Positions 1-7,206 of a DNA stretch of 11,780 bases are shown here, in pieces (positions within the stretch are counted from its first letter, which is position 1; each line of letters opens with the position of its first letter). Source of the DNA: Candidatus Omnitrophota bacterium (GTDB lineage: Bacteria; Omnitrophota; Gorgyraeia; B26-G9). The notes beneath the pieces were generated by a model. That model saw nothing but the letters and a program-made list of their open reading frames with translations. It searched no databases and was not told where the DNA came from. The stretch is from the NCBI GenBank assembly GCA_030630245.1, contig DAOVNL010000008.1, positions 1 through 11,780 of the forward strand, given 5' to 3'. Made by a program: the position numbers and the translations under genes.

Positions 1-32
1 AATATAAAAATGAAAAATTTAAAAGCAAACAA

Positions 33-365
33 TCAAAAAGGATTATAAGTTTTTTTGAACCTCATTGATTTCTTCATCTTTTCCACGTATTGGTAATAAG
101 GACAGCATTTACAAGATCCATAGCGTTCAACAAACTTGCAAAGCTTTACCGCTTTTGAGTGATACTGAAGCATCTCCTGCTCAGTCAGGTCTCTACCTTC
201 CTGACGCGCGATTTTTGCCTGCTTTTCAAGCCTTTTTTCAGCTTCATTGCTGCGCATGGTACCCGCGACTTCCCAGCATTTTTCTCCGTTATCAGGATAA
301 GCAGCACATGTGCGTTCATCCCCACATCGCATATGTTCCCAACATCTCTCAATAAGTCTTTTCAT
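33..365 (-). CDS. Small Cys-rich protein resembling two-CW domain proteins
   Basis: Complete 110-residue soluble protein with no signal peptide or membrane segment. Two Cys-Trp pairs are visible at residues 8-9 and 30-31 in the context CWEHMRCG and CWEVAGT, with further cysteines at 14 and 20. A second cluster lies near the C-terminus (C76, C85, C87, C88, followed by PYYQY). This layout matches my memory of the short two-CW domain proteins, where the cysteines probably bind a metal; the function of that family is unknown to me. The middle (about 40-70) is charged and probably helical and makes this copy longer than usual. The ATG at 363-365 has a GGAG eight bases upstream. It starts 42 bases after the purC stop on the same strand, so it is probably the last gene of the pckG-purC unit. 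No T-rich hairpin follows within the window. Gene reality is likely; the family name is moderate. Confidence 0.7.
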   Translation of the reverse strand: MKRLIERCWEHMRCGDERTCAAYPDNGEKCWEVAGTMRSNEAEKRLEKQAKIARQEGRDLTEQEMLQYHSKAVKLCKFVERYGSCKCCPYYQYVEKMKKSMRFKKTYNPF

Positions 366-407
366 TACTCAACTCCGCATAGTTGCTGATAAAATATAAG
401 TGCCTTT

Positions 408-1292
408 TCAGCCTTTAGTCAGTATCTTAAGCGCCTGTAAGTACTTATCTCTTGTCTTTGCTACTATCTCATCCGGCAATTCCGGCCCGGGAGGCGTTTT
501 ATCCCAGTCCAGAGTTTCAAGATAATCTCTTACAAATTGCTTATCAAAGCTGGGCTGGCTTTTACCCGGAGCATATTCATCCTGCGGCCAAAAACGGGAG
601 GAATCCGGGGTCAAAACCTCATCAATAAGAATGATTTCATCACCAAGTTTCCCAAATTCAAATTTTGTATCCGCTATAATTATACCATTTTTTTCGGCAT
701 AATCACGAGCTTCTTTATAAATAGCAATGCTCACCTCTTTTAATTTATCAGTTGTTTCCTTACCGATTTGCCTCTGGACGTACTCCTCGGAAACATTTTC
801 ATCGTGCCCAACCTCTGCCTTTGTTGAAGGCGTAAAAATTACCTCGGGCAGTTTATCTGATTCTTTCAGGCCTTTGGGCAGCTTAATTGCGCAAATAGAG
901 CCGGTTTTCTTATAGTCCTTCCAGCCGGAACCGGAAAGATATCCCCTTACCACACATTCAACCGGCAAAGGCTCTGTTTTCTTTACAAGCATCGAGCGGC
1001 CTTTAAGCACGTCTTTGTACTGAACTAATTCCTCAGGGAATTCTTCAGCATCCGAAGTTATCAAATGATTAGGTATAATATCCTTTGTAAAGTCGAACCA
1101 GAATTTAGAAACTTTTGTAAGCACCTCGCCTTTGCCTGGTATCGGAGTAGGCAAAATAACATCAAAGCAGGAAATCCTGTCTGAAGATATTATCAAAAGC
1201 TTATCATCAAGATCATAGATATCTCTTACTTTCCCGCGCTTAAAAAATTTTATGCCTTTTAATTCAACGCTTGTTTTTGCGTTCGTGCTCAT
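408..1292 (-). CDS. purC: SAICAR synthetase (phosphoribosylaminoimidazole-succinocarboxamide synthase)
   Basis: This cytosolic enzyme joins aspartate to CAIR using ATP, giving SAICAR in de novo purine synthesis. Family signatures are clear: the N-terminal GKVRDIY stretch (20-26), [10 protein letters not shown] (36-45) of the nucleotide site, the central [12 protein letters not shown] motif, and [13 protein letters not shown] (224-236), which holds the characteristic metal/substrate region. At 294 residues it belongs to the longer class (yeast Ade1-like), not the ~240-residue E. coli/Bacillus class. The ATG at 1290-1292 is supported by GGGAGG four bases upstream. It begins 22 bases after the pckG stop, so the two are very probably co-transcribed; no other pur gene is present in the window. 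Identity is secure. Confidence 0.97.
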   Translation of the reverse strand: MSTNAKTSVELKGIKFFKRGKVRDIYDLDDKLLIISSDRISCFDVILPTPIPGKGEVLTKVSKFWFDFTKDIIPNHLITSDAEEFPEELVQYKDVLKGRSMLVKKTEPLPVECVVRGYLSGSGWKDYKKTGSICAIKLPKGLKESDKLPEVIFTPSTKAEVGHDENVSEEYVQRQIGKETTDKLKEVSIAIYKEARDYAEKNGIIIADTKFEFGKLGDEIILIDEVLTPDSSRFWPQDEYAPGKSQPSFDKQFVRDYLETLDWDKTPPGPELPDEIVAKTRDKYLQALKILTKG

Positions 1293-1314
1293 GAAACCTC
1301 CCTTTTCACCTAAA

Positions 1315-3186
1315 CTACAATTGATCAGGAATCACATAATTGCCTATCTTGGACCTCAATGCCTGCAGCCGCTTGCGCTGCCCGTCCAGCTTGGCAAATA
1401 CCATCTCAGGTATATCCGCAGCATTAGCCTCGTATACTTCGAATATCCTTTCGATTTTCTGCAAATTTTCCGGTATACGGATCTTAAACTGCTCATTATA
1501 TAAGGCCTCTGAATACTCTGTGTCCAGAACCTCTTTAAACAAGCGCTTCAAATCATTATAGCGCGGTATCATTCCTATCGGGGTAGTGATCGCTCCCGCA
1601 TCATTGTGTATGCGTAATTCCATCCATTTTAGCCAAACGCGTTTATCATGCATACCGTTTAAGTATTTACCGCTTGAGTCCTTAAGGAAATAGTTTGCCC
1701 CGAATATTACAGGAACACGGTCCAGTCCTTTGGTAAAATCAAGATGATTTTGAATATATTTTCCCATAGGGATAGAAAGAAAATCAAGGTTTGCCATGAG
1801 ATTAAACTTGCGCACTCCTTCTTTTCCCAATGTCGCGGCAGTAGTTTCGGATTCAAGCGAACTGGCGACACAAACCACCCCATGGTCCCAGTCAAAGCTC
1901 TGAAAAACAGGAACCAAGGTATCCGAATCCCTTCCCCCATAGATAATTCCTTCCACTTTAGCGCCCTTAGCATCCTCAAGTTTATCATCACAGTTTTTCA
2001 GGGTTTTAATCGGAATTGTATAACGGGCATTATTATGTGAATGCGGAAGCTTCTTACCTGAAACATCCTTCTTTCCTTTTGTCCACTCACCGGAATAATT
2101 AATCCCCGAATCAGGGATCTCACGTCCATCACCCTGCCAATAAGGTACGCCGTTTTTATTCAAAACATTTGAAAAAATCACCTCACCGCCTCCACTGAGA
2201 ACTTCCCAGATCATCGGGTCATCAGACGGATTCACATTATTAATGATCCCGAATATGCCTCTTTCGACATTAACCGCGAATACACTGCCGTCTTTTTTCC
2301 TAAGATAGGCTATATCGTCACCCACAATACTCTCTCCCTCTACCATGCAAGTAGACGTTTTTCCACAAGCGCTCGGATATGCCCCCGCAAAATATGACTT
2401 TCTTCCATTAGGCCCGTTTACATTCATCAAAAACATGTGTTCTGCAAGCCAGCCTTCTTTATCAGCCTTATTAATCGCAAGCCTAAGCGCAAGTTTTTTC
2501 AGGCCTACTGTATTGCCCGCATACTGAGTATTTACGCTGTATACTATATTTTCATTAAGGTTTATATAGACCCTGCGTTTATCAATATTTTTACTTACGT
2601 TGTTCTGGAGCTCGCCCGCGGAATGAACAAATTTAAAAAACCCTTTCTTCTTGCCGTCTTTTTTTATCGCCTCATAACCCGGACGATATAAAATATCATC
2701 AGAGTGAGCAACGTAAGCAGAATCCGTTATTTGCACCGCGAATATGGAAAAATCCGAATTTACCGGCCCCAGACAAAAAAAAGCCACATAAACCTGTTTG
2801 CCTTTCATAATATTTTTGAGCAGCCCATTGATTTCCTTAGCTCCTTCATCGCGGTCAATAGCATGGATGTGAGAACCGAATTCCACACCATGAACCATGA
2901 AAAATCTTGTATTTTTTTTATCACGCGCCTGGTCATTAAAACCGTCAAAATGGACTGTATTGCCCTCTGTTTTTAAAGGCTTTTCCTCTTTCAGCTCTAT
3001 GGCTCTTTTTCTTATATAATCTCTATCTTCCTTAGAGTCAGTGCGCACAAATACCGAATCCGGGCTGCAGTGTTCAATAAATTTCCCCGCAAACTCCATA
3101 ATCTCAGGATTATTGAGTTCTTCCATTTTTTTAAAATTATCCGCGTCACATTTTGTTTTTAGTATCGTTACATATTTTTCCGGCAT
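1315..3186 (-). CDS. pckG: Phosphoenolpyruvate carboxykinase (GTP)
   Basis: The enzyme interconverts oxaloacetate + GTP and PEP + CO2 + GDP, at the junction of the TCA cycle and gluconeogenesis. The 623 residues fit the GTP class (about 600-620). Visible signatures are the [11 protein letters not shown] segment corresponding to the family YGGN..GKK region, the kinase-1a P-loop YPSACGKTS at 270-278 (Lys276, Thr277), and the kinase-2 metal motif GDDIAYL at 289-295. The usual family loops are altered downstream: FGGRR appears as YGGRDSD (416-422) and NWFRK as NYFLKD, so this is a divergent branch. The nucleotide choice (GTP) is inferred from the SACGKT-type P-loop. The ATG at 3184-3186 is preceded by GGGAGGAAC with good spacing, and a strong promoter lies 39 bases upstream. 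First gene of the pckG-purC-two-CW unit. Confidence 0.94.
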   Translation of the reverse strand: MPEKYVTILKTKCDADNFKKMEELNNPEIMEFAGKFIEHCSPDSVFVRTDSKEDRDYIRKRAIELKEEKPLKTEGNTVHFDGFNDQARDKKNTRFFMVHGVEFGSHIHAIDRDEGAKEINGLLKNIMKGKQVYVAFFCLGPVNSDFSIFAVQITDSAYVAHSDDILYRPGYEAIKKDGKKKGFFKFVHSAGELQNNVSKNIDKRRVYINLNENIVYSVNTQYAGNTVGLKKLALRLAINKADKEGWLAEHMFLMNVNGPNGRKSYFAGAYPSACGKTSTCMVEGESIVGDDIAYLRKKDGSVFAVNVERGIFGIINNVNPSDDPMIWEVLSGGGEVIFSNVLNKNGVPYWQGDGREIPDSGINYSGEWTKGKKDVSGKKLPHSHNNARYTIPIKTLKNCDDKLEDAKGAKVEGIIYGGRDSDTLVPVFQSFDWDHGVVCVASSLESETTAATLGKEGVRKFNLMANLDFLSIPMGKYIQNHLDFTKGLDRVPVIFGANYFLKDSSGKYLNGMHDKRVWLKWMELRIHNDAGAITTPIGMIPRYNDLKRLFKEVLDTEYSEALYNEQFKIRIPENLQKIERIFEVYEANAADIPEMVFAKLDGQRKRLQALRSKIGNYVIPDQL

Positions 3187-3224
3187 CTAAAGTTCCTCCC
3201 TTATCTTTTAAATATTAAATTAAG

Positions 3225-3253
3225 ATTATACCAGATTTGACCAATAGAATCAA
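3225..3253 (-). promoter_or_regulatory. Predicted sigma-70-type promoter of pckG
   Basis: On the minus strand a TTGATT (3248-3253) is separated by exactly 17 bases from a perfect TATAAT (3225-3230). The -10 is preceded by TGG, giving an extended TGn element. Transcription would begin near 3218, leaving a leader of about 30 bases that contains the GGGAGG ribosome site. No operator-like repeat overlaps it. The assignment comes from sequence only. Confidence 0.75.
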
Positions 3254-3305
3254 GATGCTAATCATAAGACAAAGGATAATAGTTTCCTCCTTTTTCCTAA
3301 CTAAT

Positions 3306-3445
3306 AGACTTCTGCAAAATGACGTTTTTTGTCATTCTGAGCCATAGGCGAAGAATCTCATGTTTCATCTTACATCGAGATTCTTCGGCCGCTTAGCTCC
3401 CTCAGAATGACAATAAAATTTAAATGACTTATTTCGCAGAACTCT
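3306..3445. repeat. MITE/REP-like nested palindromic element (GTCATTCTGAG family)
   Basis: A 140-bp nested inverted repeat without coding potential. Outer arms at 3306-3320 and 3431-3445 match at 13 of 15 positions (AGACTTCTGCAAAAT form). Inner arms GTCATTCTGAG (3331-3341) and CTCAGAATGAC (3401-3411) are perfect, as are the central arms CGAAGAATCTC (3349-3359) and GAGATTCTTCG (3377-3387). The whole could fold into one long cruciform or RNA hairpin. From memory, words of the type GTCATTCTGAG with GAAGAATCTC recur as dispersed intergenic palindromes in many bacterial and metagenome genomes, so this is probably one copy of a mobile or formerly mobile family. I see no convincing target-site duplication. 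Confidence 0.75.
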
Positions 3446-3645
3446 TCTGACTAAAAGAAAATTCATTTTGGAAAGGGGTAACAGCCGGCCTCGCCGTGCA
3501 ATCCTGTAATTTACGGTGCTAAGCGTAAAATTTAGCTGAACACCATAGTATCATAAGTAGTTACATGTTTTTCTTCACCTTTAATAAGGAAAAACAATCT
3601 TTCTCCTTATAATCCTCTTTTGAGTTCTCACCCAAGCAGTCCAAT
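3446..3645. other. Intergenic stretch with no recognised gene
   Basis: About 200 bases between the palindromic element and the stem-loop behind tRNA-Asp. I find no credible reading frame with a ribosome site. The only structure seen is a weak one: GGTG-CTAA (3515-3522) can pair with TTAG (3532-3535) and CACC (3541-3544). I cannot assign a function. Confidence 0.4.
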
Positions 3646-3690
3646 CATAAATAACAAAGCCTAGTCCAAAAACTAGGCTTGTTATTTATG
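3646..3690 (-). terminator. Long stem-loop behind tRNA-Asp, probable terminator
   Basis: Arms at 3646-3665 and 3672-3690 pair over about 19 positions with a single bulged base and a six-base loop. In the minus-strand transcript the 3' arm ends in the T-rich TTTGTTATTTAT. It begins at the CCA end of tRNA-Asp, as expected for a tRNA transcript terminator. There is no separate run of pure T after the stem, so efficiency is uncertain; it could also act in 3' processing. Confidence 0.6.
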
Positions 3691-3766
3691 GCGGGGCCGA
3701 CGGGGTTCGAACCCGCGACCTTCGGATCGACAGTCCGACGTTCTAAACCAGCTGAACTACGGCCCC
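3689..3766 (-). tRNA. tRNA-Asp(GUC)
   Basis: A full cloverleaf reads on the minus strand. The acceptor arms GGGGCCG and CGGCCCC pair perfectly, the D stem is GTTC/GAAC, and the anticodon stem TCGGA/TCCGA encloses the loop CTGTCGA, giving anticodon GTC. The T loop is TTCGAAC. The discriminator is G, as expected for Asp, and CCA is encoded (3689-3691). It is the downstream member of a Val-Asp pair. Confidence 0.97.
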
Positions 3767-3844
3767 TCAATTTTATATCGTAAAATTGACCTCGAGGTTA
3801 TTTCGCAACCGAGTTGTCGAGGTATTTTCCCTCGAGGGAAAATA
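3767..3844. repeat. Three consecutive hairpins filling the tRNA-Val/tRNA-Asp spacer
   Basis: The 78-base spacer is almost entirely self-complementary. First hairpin: TCAATTTTA (3767-3775) with TAAAATTGA (3781-3789), perfect, loop of five. Second: ACCTCGA (3789-3795) with TCGAGGT (3817-3823), enclosing GGTT/AACC or alternatively CAAC/GTTG. Third: a perfect 22-bp palindrome, half-site TATTTTCCCTC, at 3823-3844, which directly abuts the 3' end of tRNA-Val. In the co-transcript these stems would separate the two tRNAs and could guide processing. None has a terminator-type T run. Confidence 0.7.
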
Positions 3845-3918
3845 TGGGCGCGGTAGGACTCGAACCTACGACCCCCTCCTTGTAAGGGAGGTGCTCTAAC
3901 CAACTGTGCTACGCGCCC
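3845..3918 (-). tRNA. tRNA-Val(UAC)
   Basis: The acceptor arms GGGCGCG/CGCGCCC are perfect. The anticodon stem CCTCC/GGAGG encloses CTTACAA, giving anticodon TAC. The T arm GTAGG-TTCGAGT-CCTAC is perfect and the discriminator is A. CCA is not encoded, unlike the other three tRNAs here. The D stem reads GCAC against GAGC, leaving an A12-A23 mismatch where U12-A23 is usual. It is still probably functional, as every other position is canonical. Confidence 0.94.
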
Positions 3919-3933
3919 TTGATTAGAAAGTAT

Positions 3934-3962
3934 AATTTACCTTAATTTACTTATTTTGTCAA
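3934..3962 (-). promoter_or_regulatory. Predicted promoter of the tRNA-Val/tRNA-Asp unit
   Basis: On the minus strand a perfect TTGACA (3957-3962) sits 17 bases from TAAATT (3934-3939). An overlapping TATACT (3929-3934) is a better -10 by sequence but has 22-base spacing. Either would start transcription within about 10 bases of the tRNA-Val 5' end. It lies downstream of the glmS stop, so the tRNAs need not depend on read-through from glmS. Confidence 0.6.
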
Positions 3963-4047
3963 CTAAAAGCTTGAATTTTATTGTCAATTTTTTCTTCTTT
4001 TTTTACTGGGATTGGCTAAAACTGGAGGTGGATATCTGAGGCAGATA

Positions 4048-6021
4048 TTACTCAACAGTCACGCTTTTAGCAAGATTTCTAGGCTGATCAACATCACAAT
4101 TAAGGCCAACAGCAATATAATAGGCAAGCAGCTGCAGCGGCAGGGCAACAAGCAAAGGAGAGAAAAACTCATCGATTTCAGGGATTTCAATAACATAATT
4201 TGAATATTCCTTCTTCCGGATCTTCTTATCGCCTCTTGTGGCAATAGAAAGAACCGTGCCTTTGCGCGCCTTTATTTCCCTGATATTTGAGAGCATTTTT
4301 TCATATACTGACGACTTTGTGCTTATACAAACAACCAAAGGAAACTCATCTATAAGTGCTATAGGCCCATGCTTCATCTCACCGGCGGCATAACCTTCAG
4401 CGCTTATATAAGTTATTTCTTTTAATTTCAAAGCTCCTTCCAACGCACTGGGGTAATTAACATTACGTCCTAAATATAAGAACGGAAAATCGCCAAAACG
4501 CTTGCCGTATGTTAAATGTGAAAGCTTAGCCCATTTTTCCGCAAACTCCAAAGCCTTTTGAGAATCCTGAAACTGCACGATCTCGTCTTCTAAAAACTTA
4601 AACTGCTCCGCAAGACGATAATGATAGCGGTGCACGTATTCATAAGCAATTTTTTTTACTTTTTTCTGATCTTTCAGGATATCCCGCATAAGAGCGGGGA
4701 TTTTTCTCATTTTATTTAAATAATTCGAAAGCTTTTTCTCCCCAACTGTTTTTTTAATTCCCGCAAGATATAAACCAAGCATATAGAAGGTCATCAGCTG
4801 TGCTGTATATGCCTTGGTAGAAGCAACTGAAATTTCAAGCCCGGCAAGCGTATAGATAACCCCGTCGGATTCCCTGGCGATTGAACTGCCCACAACATTG
4901 CAGATCGAGAGTATCTTTGCCCCTTTTGTTTTTGCCGCGCGCAAACTAGCCAGCGTGTCTGCTGTCTCTCCGGACTGACTCACCGGTATAATCAGCGTTC
5001 TGTCTTTAGTAATGATCTGCTCACGATATCTGAATTCACTGGAGGTGTCAACATTAATAGGTATCCGCAGCATTTTTTCTAAAATATATTTACCGCACAA
5101 CCCGGCATGATACGCGGTTCCGCAAGCGACTATTTGAATATTGGTTATATTTTTAAGCTGAGTCCGGGATAAATTTATATTTTCAAAAATAACCTGTTTT
5201 GATTTGATACGGTGCGATAGGATACGCTGCATTACCTGAGGCTGCTCCTCGATTTCTTTTATCATAAAATGCGCGAATCCCGCTTTTTCAGCGCTATCGG
5301 CATTCCAGTTTATTCTTACTTTTTTCTTTTTGATTTGCCGGCACTTTGAATCAAATACTTTCACTTCATCTTTACTGATCCCGGCAATTTCATTATTATC
5401 CAAATATATAATATCGCGGGTGCGGGAAAGTATAGCCGGCACATCCGAGGCAATAAAATTTTCTCCTTTGCCCAAGCCGACAATAAGCGGACTATCCTTT
5501 CGGGCCGCAATAAGTACATCCGGCTCATGCATACAAATAACCCCTAAGGCAAAGCTTCCCTTAAGAGAGCTGATCGCGCGGCAAACAGCAGTTAGCAGAT
5601 CTCCTTTATAAAATTTTTCCACTAAATGAGCAATTACTTCGGTATCTGTTTGAGAGGAAAACTTATGCCCTTCTTTTTTGAGCCGAAGTTTTAATTCATG
5701 ATGATTTTCAATAATGCCGTTATGTACGACAAGGAAATCGCGTGTATTGGCGTAATGCGGATGGGCATTTACTTCATTTGGTTCGCCATGCGTTGCCCAG
5801 CGGGTATGGCCGATACCAAGATGTCCTGAAACATGGCGATTGATAAGACAATCAGAAAGCGTCTTGAGCTTTCCTTCTTTTTTAAGAAGAAAAAGACGTT
5901 TTCTTTTATCAACTATCGCGATTCCGGCTGAGTCATAACCTCTATATTCAAGACAGCGTAAACCTTCGATCAATATTGTAGCAGCGTTCTTATCACCAAT
6001 ATATCCAATGATACCGCACAT
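4048..6021 (-). CDS. glmS: Glutamine--fructose-6-phosphate aminotransferase (isomerizing)
   Basis: GlmS makes glucosamine-6-phosphate from fructose-6-phosphate and glutamine, the entry to UDP-GlcNAc for peptidoglycan and lipid A. The start MCGIIGYIGD gives the N-terminal nucleophile Cys2 after Met removal, so the start is certain; GGAG lies eight bases upstream. The class-II glutaminase domain shows GHTRWATHG and HNGIIENH. The first SIS domain shows CGTAYHAG and SQSGETADT. The second shows LGRNVNYPSALEGALKLKE and ends in the canonical KSVTVE. Length is 657, about 48 more than E. coli GlmS. The excess is a charged, probably helical insertion at about 468-512 between the two SIS domains, where the family normally runs directly into the FLGRG strand. 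It is the last gene of the patatin-asmA-nagA-glmS unit. The 57-base leader is too short and A/T-rich to hold a glmS ribozyme. Confidence 0.97.
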   Translation of the reverse strand: MCGIIGYIGDKNAATILIEGLRCLEYRGYDSAGIAIVDKRKRLFLLKKEGKLKTLSDCLINRHVSGHLGIGHTRWATHGEPNEVNAHPHYANTRDFLVVHNGIIENHHELKLRLKKEGHKFSSQTDTEVIAHLVEKFYKGDLLTAVCRAISSLKGSFALGVICMHEPDVLIAARKDSPLIVGLGKGENFIASDVPAILSRTRDIIYLDNNEIAGISKDEVKVFDSKCRQIKKKKVRINWNADSAEKAGFAHFMIKEIEEQPQVMQRILSHRIKSKQVIFENINLSRTQLKNITNIQIVACGTAYHAGLCGKYILEKMLRIPINVDTSSEFRYREQIITKDRTLIIPVSQSGETADTLASLRAAKTKGAKILSICNVVGSSIARESDGVIYTLAGLEISVASTKAYTAQLMTFYMLGLYLAGIKKTVGEKKLSNYLNKMRKIPALMRDILKDQKKVKKIAYEYVHRYHYRLAEQFKFLEDEIVQFQDSQKALEFAEKWAKLSHLTYGKRFGDFPFLYLGRNVNYPSALEGALKLKEITYISAEGYAAGEMKHGPIALIDEFPLVVCISTKSSVYEKMLSNIREIKARKGTVLSIATRGDKKIRKKEYSNYVIEIPEIDEFFSPLLVALPLQLLAYYIAVGLNCDVDQPRNLAKSVTVE

Positions 6022-6078
6022 ATAAAAAGCTCCAAATACAAATTACGAATTAAAATTTACAGATTATAAATTAAAAAT

Positions 6079-7206
6079 TTAATTCAATTTATTGTGAACA
6101 ATAGTACCGTTAACAATGGTTGCCCGGCATTTAAAACTATCATCAAAAATAACAAGATCAGCGTCATAACCTCTTGCAATTTTTCCTTTTTTGTTATCAA
6201 CGCCGATAACTTTTGCCGGGTTAAGGCTGGCCATTTTTACCGCGTTCGCGATAGAAACTCCACACAAGTATACCATATTTTTCACCGCCCGCAACAAATT
6301 CAGTTTACTCCCGGCTATTACATAGTTTTCCATACGGTAAACGCCTTCAATTACTTTTAACGACATGCTGTCCATTGCCTCTATAGAGTCGCTTACCAGA
6401 ACAATCTTATCCATTGGCTTACACTTGACTAATAAGCGCAGGTTATCCGGATGCACATGATGAGCGTCAGCGATAACTTCTGCCGTGATTCGCTCATCAA
6501 GCAAGACCTGTGTAATAACACCCGGATTTCTTGATGATATTCCGCTCATACGGTTAAAAACATGCGTGGTATATAAACATCCGCTATCTATCGCCTTTTT
6601 GGCCAGCTCAATATTCGCATCCGTATGGCCGATTGCCGCAACAATTTGATGTTTTCTCAGCATTTTTACTAAAGCTGTGCTGTTTTTAAGCTCAGGCGCA
6701 ATGGTTATTATTCTTATTTTTTTCTGTGCCTTCTTGATCAAAGACCTGATTGCCGGAATATCAGGTTCTATCACAAACTTTTTAGGCTGAGCCCCGGCCA
6801 TCTTTTTGCTTATAAACGGCCCCTCAAGATGAAATCCCAGACACCCCGCGCCTTTTAGCAACGTGTCCTTGGCCTCAGACAATGATTTTGAGAATTGATT
6901 TAAACTTCTTGTATGCAGACTAAGCAAAAACCCCGTAGTCCCGGATTTTGCCTGCATCTTTGAAATTTTTCTGATATCACCGTGAATATGCAGATCAATA
7001 AATCCCGGAGCAGCATACCCTGATCCGGCATTTATGTAAAAAGTGTTCCTCAATTCAGGCTTTGCTCCTTTGCCTATCTTGAAAATCTTCGCGTTTTTAA
7101 TAAGAATCCAGGAATTGCCTGTAATTCTATCATCGCTTATTAAACGGGCATTATGAATAAGTATTGCCTGAGGATTTCGGCTAGAATGAATTTTTTGTTT
7201 TTTCAC
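6079..7206 (-). CDS. nagA: N-acetylglucosamine-6-phosphate deacetylase
   Basis: Amidohydrolase-fold enzyme that removes acetate from GlcNAc-6-P to give glucosamine-6-P, used in recycling cell-wall amino sugars. Motifs in order are FIDLHIHGD (69-77), HLEGPF (126-131, Glu128 a metal ligand), GHTDA (193-197, His194), TTHVFNRM with His215, IADAHHV (His249/His250) and LVSDSIE with the catalytic Asp273. It is 375 residues against about 380 for E. coli. The segment after HIHG is contracted relative to the usual loop, and the FNAM-type motif reads FNRM. The start is GTG (7204-7206), overlapping the TGA of the upstream AsmA-like gene as GTGA, with only a weak ribosome site, which suggests translational coupling. 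No nagB is adjacent. The family is clear; the exact substrate (GlcNAc-6-P rather than GalNAc-6-P) is inferred. Confidence 0.92.
   Translation of the reverse strand: MKKQKIHSSRNPQAILIHNARLISDDRITGNSWILIKNAKIFKIGKGAKPELRNTFYINAGSGYAAPGFIDLHIHGDIRKISKMQAKSGTTGFLLSLHTRSLNQFSKSLSEAKDTLLKGAGCLGFHLEGPFISKKMAGAQPKKFVIEPDIPAIRSLIKKAQKKIRIITIAPELKNSTALVKMLRKHQIVAAIGHTDANIELAKKAIDSGCLYTTHVFNRMSGISSRNPGVITQVLLDERITAEVIADAHHVHPDNLRLLVKCKPMDKIVLVSDSIEAMDSMSLKVIEGVYRMENYVIAGSKLNLLRAVKNMVYLCGVSIANAVKMASLNPAKVIGVDNKKGKIARGYDADLVIFDDSFKCRATIVNGTIVHNKLN

Noticed and set aside
3515..3544. Possible small structured RNA
   Set aside because: Only two four-pair helices with an internal loop; not enough to call an RNA gene.
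4032..4048. Small inverted repeat ATATCTG/CAGATAT at the glmS stop as a terminator
   Set aside because: Seven pairs, a three-base loop and no T run on the minus strand.
6022..6078. Possible glmS ribozyme or riboswitch in the glmS leader
   Set aside because: The gap is only 57 bases, A/T-rich, and lacks the conserved ribozyme core.
6042..6083. Two adjacent 21-base A/T-rich units that look alike
   Set aside because: Only about 15 of 21 positions match in A/T-rich sequence; this is within reach of chance.
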